DNA from: Rhodeus uyekii
Taxonomy: Eukaryota > Chordata > Actinopteri > Cypriniformes > Acheilognathidae
Reading direction: 5' to 3'
NCBI GenBank assembly: GCA_037043235.1
Contig: JAWRVZ010000013.1
Location: 6,432,001-6,496,000, forward strand
Length of the DNA: 64,000 nucleotides
Below are positions 57,575 through 64,000 of the stretch, piece after piece (within the stretch, counting starts at the first letter, position 1; each line of letters starts with the position of its first letter). The position numbers were made by a program, and so were the translations under genes. The notes beneath the pieces are model-generated. The model saw only the letters and a program-made list of their open reading frames with translations. It was not told where the DNA came from and searched no databases.

Positions 57575-60500
57575 TTGTTAACAAAAAAGTTATTACATTT
57601 ACAAACTGCAAAACAGATACATTTTCATAAGTGATCTATAAATTAAAAATGCTGTTTAAATGCGTACCATGAGGCAGTGTGATGCTGGCTCCATCTACAA
57701 TAGCCTGCGCAAGTTCATGGTCGTTACATTCAATCGCTACAGCTGCAGCTTTCAGCGCGTCCCAGATCTCTTTACGGCCATCAAAAGCTGGAGCCGTGTC
57801 CCAAAATTCATCTCTTTTACTGCGCAGCTGGCCATCTGTCATAGGATAGTCACTTTTCCACTTGGGCTTATCTTTCTTCAGGGGCTCATTGCGTCCTACA
57901 GAAGAAAATTACATAAAATTTGAAATGCAACTTTAACAATATCCGGATGATTTAGAGATGCATTAAGTGGTCATCCTGATATATCCGGATGACATCTGTG
58001 TAAATCCTGACATCTGTGAAAATCCGACCCTTGTTAAAGAACTAGGACAACAAATACATGTAACACATGTGACATCACAGCTTTGGTCTGAACAGATTTC
58101 CCATGCTAGAAGCTTCTCTAGGAGGTGTAGCAAAGATAAATCAATGTTGTCTAAGCTCAGACCTTGTTCGTCAATCAATTTAAATGACAGCTTAACAGCT
58201 ACTTGTCCTTTAAATGAACTATGGACCCATTATTACAGAGTAAATGTAATAATGCAGTAAAAAAATCTGCATCTAAACTACAACCTAAATCCCAACAGTC
58301 AAGCCAGCCCAACTCGATGTCAACTAAAGACAAAGAGCTCTTGTGGGCTAAAGGGAAATCCCTTTGGGAAGAAAGCTGTTGGCTCAGACAAGTGGCTGAA
58401 TCATTTGTGTACAAACAAAACGTGACAGGATCACAGCACACATTTCAAAACTCTGAATCTTCACAACTGTGCTCTTGAGTAAAAGCAGTGGATACACTAG
58501 AGAAAAACAAATTATTTATAGTGTCTGAGATTAAATCCTTAATCGGGTGATGCAAAACAGGATTTAGTGGCCTCTTTCCCATCATGCATTAGTCCTAGCC
58601 AGACTAGAGTTTACAAGAGTAGAACGCCACAAAATCATTCACAATTTTCATTTAAACACTGGATGGCAAAATTAATAAAAATTAAACCATTTAGACATAA
58701 TACTACACTTTACCTTATCGTTATGCATTCTTAAGATAAAAAAAGAAAAAACAAACAAAAAAGAATTTTGGCTAACTTGGCTCATACAGTATAAGTCCAT
58801 GATGTACTGTAATAATACTGCATGTACACATTTAAGGAATTGACGAAAAATACACACGATAAAAATCAGACTGACTCTGTAAGTCGGTAAAACAAAATCA
58901 GGACTCACAAACGCTTCTCAATTACTAAATTAAATAGGAGATTAAATTGTTCATTTAATTTGGCTTCCATTCACAATGGCAGGACAACTCAGGTTAGGGA
59001 ACAGCTGACATAACAAGAATGAAAAAGTTTCAAACCCAATAATATTTGCTAGCATCACCAAAAAACTGGCAAAATTTTCTTTAGATTCAGGGTTTTGAAC
59101 TATATAAGTATGCACATGGTAAATTAACAACCTTAAACAGTTCTAATACCTCTAAACAATCGTATCACCTCTTATCTTAGAAACAGCTAGATTGTGTGCT
59201 TTAAGCTACTTACTTTTGAGCACAACTGTTATCGTTGGTTGATAGTCTCTTGAGTTTGCAACTCCCATGGTCTGACCGCTCACTTATTCCTTTAATCAGT
59301 GAAAATGAACTGGACAGTCGCTCCTATGACTTCATGCAGGGGTTTGAGGGATAATCAACTCCACATGCACGGTGCAATAAGATGTCACTCACAGCAAAAC
59401 TCTGACACTCAGTAAGTCAGTCGTTTCTTACACGCTGTACACTCCCATCACCTGTTTTCGGAAACTAAAAATAACACCGTACAAATATAAATCAGAGCCG
59501 GTCACCAAGATAGCTTCTAGCAGCAAGAAATAGTCCTTGCTTTTAGGAGTACGAGTGACTTTTCACAACAAACATAATCCAGTCGGCTCTACTTCAGACC
59601 AGGATGGAGAGTCAAAAATAAACTGTAAATCCCCGGATTGTCCAGAGCAGGTGCACCCAAGCAATTCCACAAATATACATCTTATCTAACATGTCCCAAT
59701 CTTAATGGATTTCTAGGTAAAGGATAACATTCCTTTTATAATTTAAGCAGAGAAGAAATCCTCAATTCACCCAGAACTCTGTAATATCTATTATGTCAAT
59801 CTTCTAAGCATCGAAAATTGAGTCAAGGAAAAATGAATAGAACTTCAACATACTGTATGTTTCACATGCCTCCGAATGAGGAACATGTGACAGTAAAAGA
59901 TGTCTTTATATTTAAAAAAAATTTATTTATAAAAGAAATAAAAATAACTGCCCCAAACGGTGATTGGTATTTCATAATTGGTATTTCAAATGGAGCCTAG
60001 AGGTTAAGACGATTTGGTGATCTAAGGCAGGGGGTTGCAAAATGGGGTCTAAGGACCCCCAGGGGCCCGCAAGGGAGCAATGTGAAAAAGTTTTGAGATA
60101 AATAGCGAACATTTTTAAAAATACATAAATAACAAAAATAAGATTAACTTATAATCTAAATTAGATTCAAATAAATAAATGTGAATATATAATATTCCAG
60201 TACTAAAATACTGTAATGCAATTTAACAGAAACTTTAAAAAAAAATCATATATATATAAACTGTATAATTCTAATTCTAATTTTACTGGCTATAAATTCC
60301 TTTCAAATTTTTGGACGAAATTCTCTTGCAGGAGAATTTCTAAAAAATCTAAAAAGATTGAAACCCTTTATCTCAGGTTCCCAATTCCAAAATCCTGCCT
60401 TTTTGCATTGATGCATCCTCTAAAATATCAGAATAAGCTTGCACAGACACTGTTGATAGAATAGGAAAATTCATTTTCTTATTCTCATTGCATTTACACT

Positions 60501-60616
60501 ATTTGCAAACAGAATTCCTCGGGAGAACAATTACCTCCTCGTTTGGTGCAGTATCTGGATGCATTCCTGGAGGACAGGTGAGACCTTTGACGTATCACTC
60601 CAAAGCAACTTCCCAT
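56628..60616 (-). CDS. ubtd1: Ubiquitin domain-containing protein 1
   Basis: Exons on the minus strand: 60616-60535, 57895-57668, 57013-56628; 696 nt, 231 aa plus stop, phases 1 and 1 consistent (human UBTD1 about 227 aa). The start MGSCFG gives a Gly2/Cys4 context suited to N-myristoylation and palmitoylation, like MGNCVG in human. Next comes the UBTD N-terminal domain (RNEPLKKDKPKWKSDYPMTD, RDEFWDTAPAFDGRKEIWDALKAAA, NDHELAQAI, ASITLPHG, ECYDELGNRYQLP). Last is a ubiquitin-like fold (LKVRLSSGKDLRLSA, QRWFFSGKLLTDKTRL, KIQKDFVIQVIV). Family members act as adaptors with E2 enzymes (UBE2D) and in p53/YAP control. The first exon is 2.6 kb upstream and was fixed by splice phase and family alignment; a decoy ATG exon at 59268 was rejected. 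Confidence 0.94.
57014..57667 (-). repeat. ubtd1 intron 2 with cyprinid element and TA-rich hairpin
   Basis: 57085-57345 is a minus-strand copy of the element also at 31330 and 36725 (ACTGTTCAAAAGTTTAGGGTC, ATCATTTAGAAATCATTC). Then 57477-57500 (TAACTTTTTGTTAACAAAACAATA) and 57569-57596 are near-perfect inverted repeats enclosing a TA/ATCT microsatellite, giving a long hairpin. Confidence 0.75.
57896..60534 (-). other. ubtd1 intron 1
   Basis: A 2.6-kb intron with good donor (G|GTAATT) and acceptor. The interval 57960-58500 has two long plus-strand frames in different phases (57967-58260 and 58221-58478) rich in Gln, Ser and Lys, of unknown nature. 60000-60110 resembles an old dispersed repeat (GGGGTCTAAGGACCCCCAGG). 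The rest is featureless. Confidence 0.5.
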
Positions 60617-60713
60617 CACTCAAACTCACATCAGGACCAAGCCTCGAACGTCTGGATGCCCGAGTAAACGCATTTCCACAGGATCCAAAGTGTAAAAACA
60701 AAATCCTAGTTGG

Positions 60714-60721
60714 TGACGTCA
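60714..60721. promoter_or_regulatory. Palindromic CRE (TGACGTCA) upstream of ubtd1
   Basis: A full TGACGTCA lies 98 bp upstream of the ubtd1 start codon on the minus strand, a position suited to a proximal promoter. It is embedded in TTGGTGACGTCAGTAAA, nearly repeated at 61045-61060 as TTGGTGACGTAGTAAA. Confidence 0.55.
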
Positions 60722-61044
60722 GTAAATTACATTATGTTGTTGCAGAAGAAAGTCTGTGTCTAGTTTACTGTTACGTTCTGTTGTCAGATGCATTGTTGTC
60801 CGAGGACACAAGCCCGTTGTATTCCGCTGAGTCGACATGTGTCTAAGACTTAATCTGATCTGATCAGTAAACCTTCCAGCAGGAAGACAAATTTATCACA
60901 CTAACGCCATCAATGGACAATTACTAATAACCTTGATATTTATTTATCCTCCGAGTTAAATGCATACATCTTCCCCGGCGTAGTTTACACTTCTGTTGGC
61001 TGCCGAAGAAAAAAAAAATCACTGTACATCTCTAAAGGACGAAA

Positions 61045-61100
61045 TTGGTGACGTAGTAAATATGTGACGTAGTGAGCGCTCGTGCACGTTATCGTGAGCG
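61045..61100. promoter_or_regulatory. Pair of TGACGTAG sites in a CpG-rich patch
   Basis: TGACGTAG occurs at 61049-61056 and again at 61065-61072, spaced 16 bp apart, followed by CpG-containing AGTGAGCGCTCGTGCACG. Located about 440 bp upstream of the ubtd1 ATG, this may be an ATF/CREB-type promoter or a distal start region. Confidence 0.4.
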
Positions 61101-62028
61101 CGACTGACTCTTTTAAAATGCTGCGATTTTTGTTGTTGTTCATTTTTCGTAGAACTGCTAAATGTCTCTCTGATGTTTACCAAATTCTCCTTTTATTTCC
61201 AACATTTTGTTTTTATCTGCTCCTGTCTTTACTTTTAGTTCACTATTAAGATCAAATAAATGTTGATTTGCCATCATATGAAACCATATTTAAATAATAT
61301 TTCATGAACAAATATCTTTAAAAAAAGCCAAATGTCTACATTTATAAATGAATGGTTTAATAAATATTTATTTTATAAACTATTATATATAAATGTAATT
61401 TTCAATATTGAATTAAATATTGTAATTCATTACAATATTTAATATTGTAATATTATACTTTTTCCAAAACACCACAGCAATTACTTAGTAAAGGGTTCTA
61501 AAACAGTAAATGATTGTACACTGCCATCTAAAGGCAGTAATGTGGAATGCATATGAGTTTAAAAATGACTTAAAAAATAAAATAAAAATACATAACGCTT
61601 TGAACAAATACAAGAAATACTGTGAAAAACATTTAATTTACATTTAATAAAATCCTAGGCAAATATAAGAAGTTTGGAATTTAAATAATGATACTGTAAG
61701 TGACATAAATAATGTGTCAAAATCATTTTTACACAATCATACAAGCCCCTCATTGCAAGAAACATATCTTCCATAGATATCACAGACAACTGCCATGATT
61801 TCATTACAAAATATTGATAGAAAACATCCAAATGCAATGTATTTTTGGAAGACAGCGCTTTCAGAAAGAGCAAAAGTCTTTCAATGAGATCACCGTCTAA
61901 ATCTGGGCTCTGAAAACTCCCGTGTTCCCAGGGCCCGGGTTCTGCACTCAGCTTTGGCACAGCGGGTGAGACTCACCCCGATGAGCATGTCGGTCATCGA
62001 CAACTAAGACACTCAAGTCTTTAATGTC
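61101..62028 (-). other. Probable zdhhc16 3'UTR and intergenic DNA
   Basis: After the zdhhc16 stop there is non-coding DNA. A 101-codon minus-strand frame at 61655-61960 has no family match and lies in the expected 3'UTR, so I do not call it a gene. 61280-61650 is AT-rich and empty. The polyadenylation site was not fixed. Confidence 0.45.
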
Positions 62029-64000
62029 TCAGACTGGCAACATGTCTTTTTTAAGAGGGTAAATGTCCCACGTCAGTCCGTCACCATACGGGGTGTGTCC
62101 AGAGGGGAGGAGAATACGTGTCAGCCAGTGCCTGTATAGAAAATTAGGATAATTTACATTAAATCACAGCTTAAAGACTGGGGACTACAACAAAGAGCAA
62201 GTAAAATGTGCAATTTCACCTTCTCTTTTCTACACCAAAGAACACCTTCCAGTTGTTTAGTTTACCGTAACTGAAGGGATTCCGATACACCTTTTGAAAG
62301 AGATCAAAGTTTAAATCATAGAGAAAAAAGCATTTGAGCACAAGAGATCTCAAATAAAAGAAAGGAATTAAATCATTAAATCACCTTGCTCGGTTTAAAC
62401 AGATATAGTCAAGACTTTGATTCAGAATAGCATGAATGCAGCCTCACCCTTCCACGTTTGGCCAAACGTTTGGCCTCTTTGCTGTTTATATGGCGTTCAA
62501 TGCTGGTTTCTCCACGGGTGATAAGTATAGCGTGCCACAGTGTGAGAGCTCCAAGTGCAACTGACACTGTGCTGATGGAAAAACCAACAAACATAATAAA
62601 ACCAGTATTGAGGCCGCTGTGAAAGAAGTCTTTTGAAATGACGTACCTTGTGAGGACCCACATGTAGATAATACTTTTGTGAAACATCCTGTCCTTGTTG
62701 GTGTACGGAGGTTGTGAAATCTCCTGTATCCCGTAAAGCATCATAAGAAGCAAAATATTTTACATGTTTCAAAATAATACATTATTAGATTAATAAAAAT
62801 GGATTTAAAATGCAATATACTATAAGGATAAATAATTTAACTTTTTAAAATATTATATAGATATTTTATATATTTAAATGAATGCAACCACATTATTTAT
62901 GCATATATACACTAATGTTCAAAGATTTGGGGTTGGTAATTTTTTCTTAAATGTTTGTGAAAGAAAGCTGCAATTATTAAATCAAAAATACAACAAAAAC
63001 ATATCAGTCCTGAGATATAGTTTTTATTTTCATCAACGTTAAAAATGATAACAGCATTTATAAGCACTTTTAATGCACCATTGCTTAAAAAAACTCTTAC
63101 CAACCATATCAGTCATATGATGCAAAGAAGTTCATGCAGTTTTGAGCATCAACATAATTTTTGGAGGCACTATATCTGCTTATAAACATAAATCCGCACA
63201 CTATCTTGACTCATTGTTCCAGATGGAAATTCAAGCAGACCACATCTTACCAACCAGAGCTTAAAGAGTCTAAAGTTCAAAGTAAAGTAAATCCTCCTCA
63301 TCCAATTGTGCCAAAGTCAGTAAGTAATGCCAATTTAAATGTATGCTGTTAGAATTGAGATCAGGAAGGTCAGAAATAACTTGTTAGGGTTTCAAAGCAT
63401 ATTGTTTGCTTTAAGAGTGTTAAATAATGAGCCGTGATACAGAAAAGGACGAATTGTAAAGCAAAGCCGACAGCAGGAACAATGACTTGATTCACCTGAA
63501 GTACCTTCCCAGCCATGCCTTCTGTCGGTACAATCCCAATGAGCAACCCAATCCCTGTCACCGGAACGCCCTGTTTCTCCGCTTCCATATGCCTGAATTG
63601 CTATAGAAGACAGCAGACAGCTGGCAGTTAAGACTTGCCCACTACCCCAGACTTTGAGAACAGAAAGAGAAAAGGATAGTTAAAGAGAGATGTTTAACAC
63701 CATCGTGGACAAAAAAACATCTTATTAATAAAAATAAGTGGAGGAGAAAATGCCTACCATTTTCCCATGCTGTGTGTGAGTGAAAGATTCAAAGTTTTAA
63801 CATAGAAAGATTATGAGTTACGCTAAACAGAGAAGTAGTAACAGAGCCTTACATCAATAGCATTGTATGCTTCGATGAAGAGATTGCGACCGCTGATGCT
63901 ACAGTACATGCAGCCCAAAGTCAAATACAGACAAAAGGAGAAGAAGTAACGATGATTGTAATGACCGACACAGTTGTTAAGCCAAGCTGAACATATATAA
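62029..64000 (-). CDS. zdhhc16: Palmitoyltransferase ZDHHC16, C-terminal part (gene continues beyond the right edge)
   Basis: Visible minus-strand exons: 63986-63853, 63600-63496, 62723-62647, 62571-62448, 62290-62220, 62131-62029; 203 codons plus stop, phases consistent. The first visible exon starts right after the catalytic DHHC-P, with WLNNCVGHYNHRYFFSFC. Membrane segments follow (FSFCLYLTLGCMYCSI; VALGALTLWHAILITRG), then ETSIERHIN, the NPFSYGKLNNWK-type TTxE/PaCCT-side block and the end SHWLTR-like HWLTRILLPSGH. ZDHHC16 is an ER/Golgi multi-pass S-acyltransferase. The 63600-63496 exon adds QFRHMEAEKQG plus a Gly/Ile-rich stretch compared with human; its donor may instead lie 9 nt further at GTCATT. 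The DHHC motif itself is outside the window. Confidence 0.92.
62910..63000 (-). mobile_element. Partial copy of the cyprinid AACCCCAAAC-type element
   Basis: It begins AATGTTCAAAGATTTGGGGTTGG and runs through AAGAAAGCTGCAATTATTAAATC, matching the end of the family seen at 36725-37060 in reverse orientation. It lies in a zdhhc16 intron. Confidence 0.55.

Noticed and set aside
59214..59268. Alternative ubtd1 first exon starting MGVANSRDYQ, with a GTAAGT donor in the right phase
   Set aside because: The exon at 60616-60535 starts MGSCFG and ends in KRG|G RNEPLKK, matching the UBTD1 family N-terminus; the 59268 frame does not.
61655..61960. 101-codon minus-strand reading frame after zdhhc16
   Set aside because: No family resemblance, lies in the expected 3'UTR, and its later part is AT-rich filler.

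Overview
The window is vertebrate genomic DNA from a ray-finned fish, almost certainly a cyprinid close to zebrafish, carp or goldfish. The genes have many short exons with GT-AG introns. The intergenic DNA is AT-rich and holds repeat families I know from cyprinid genomes: a TTAA-flanked element with AGGGATAGTTCACC termini, a family starting with a GTAACACTTTACAATAAGG-type end, L2-type LINE tails and a DIRS-type retrotransposon. No bacterial or viral gene set is present.

Layout. (1) 1-3238: mobile DNA. A decayed DIRS-type tyrosine-recombinase element runs off the left edge, an LTR-like block begins with a perfect 17-bp inverted repeat, and a 5'-truncated L2-like LINE follows. (2) 6763-9223 (+): gdf10, also called BMP3b, three coding exons, 440 aa. 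(3) 12732-15233 (-): a PRDM8/ZNF488-family gene (prdm8b type) with PR domain and zinc fingers, 498 aa. (4) 16493-38219 (+): an anthrax-toxin-receptor-like gene (ANTXR1/ANTXRL type), 18 coding exons, 552 aa, with repeat-rich introns. (5) 41452-51948 (-): rrp12, 34 coding exons, 1273 aa. (6) 52606-53700 (+): a damaged fish Pim-like kinase. (7) 56628-60616 (-): ubtd1, 3 exons, 231 aa. (8) 62029-64000 (-): the 3' half of zdhhc16, continuing past the right edge.

I rebuilt the exon chains by hand from splice sites and family alignment. For every complete gene the exon lengths add up to a whole number of codons and reading phases match across all junctions. That is the main support for the models.

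The genes are not an operon and do not share one pathway. GDF10 is a secreted TGF-beta ligand, PRDM8/ZNF488 a nuclear transcriptional regulator, and the ANTXR protein a collagen-binding surface receptor. RRP12 acts in ribosome assembly and export, UBTD1 is a ubiquitin-like-domain adaptor, and ZDHHC16 is an ER/Golgi palmitoyltransferase. From memory of human maps, GDF10-ZNF488-ANTXRL lie together on 10q11 and RRP12, ZDHHC16 and UBTD1 lie together on 10q24, so the window probably keeps an ancestral linkage. The prdm8b and ANTXR genes are head to head and about 0.9 kb apart at their outermost visible exons. I found no CRISPR array, rRNA or convincing tRNA. No undescribed multi-gene system is evident. 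The more unusual signals are the paired elements flanking gdf10, a 104-bp inverted duplication, the retained PR domain, a GC-AG intron, and the broken Pim-like kinase.
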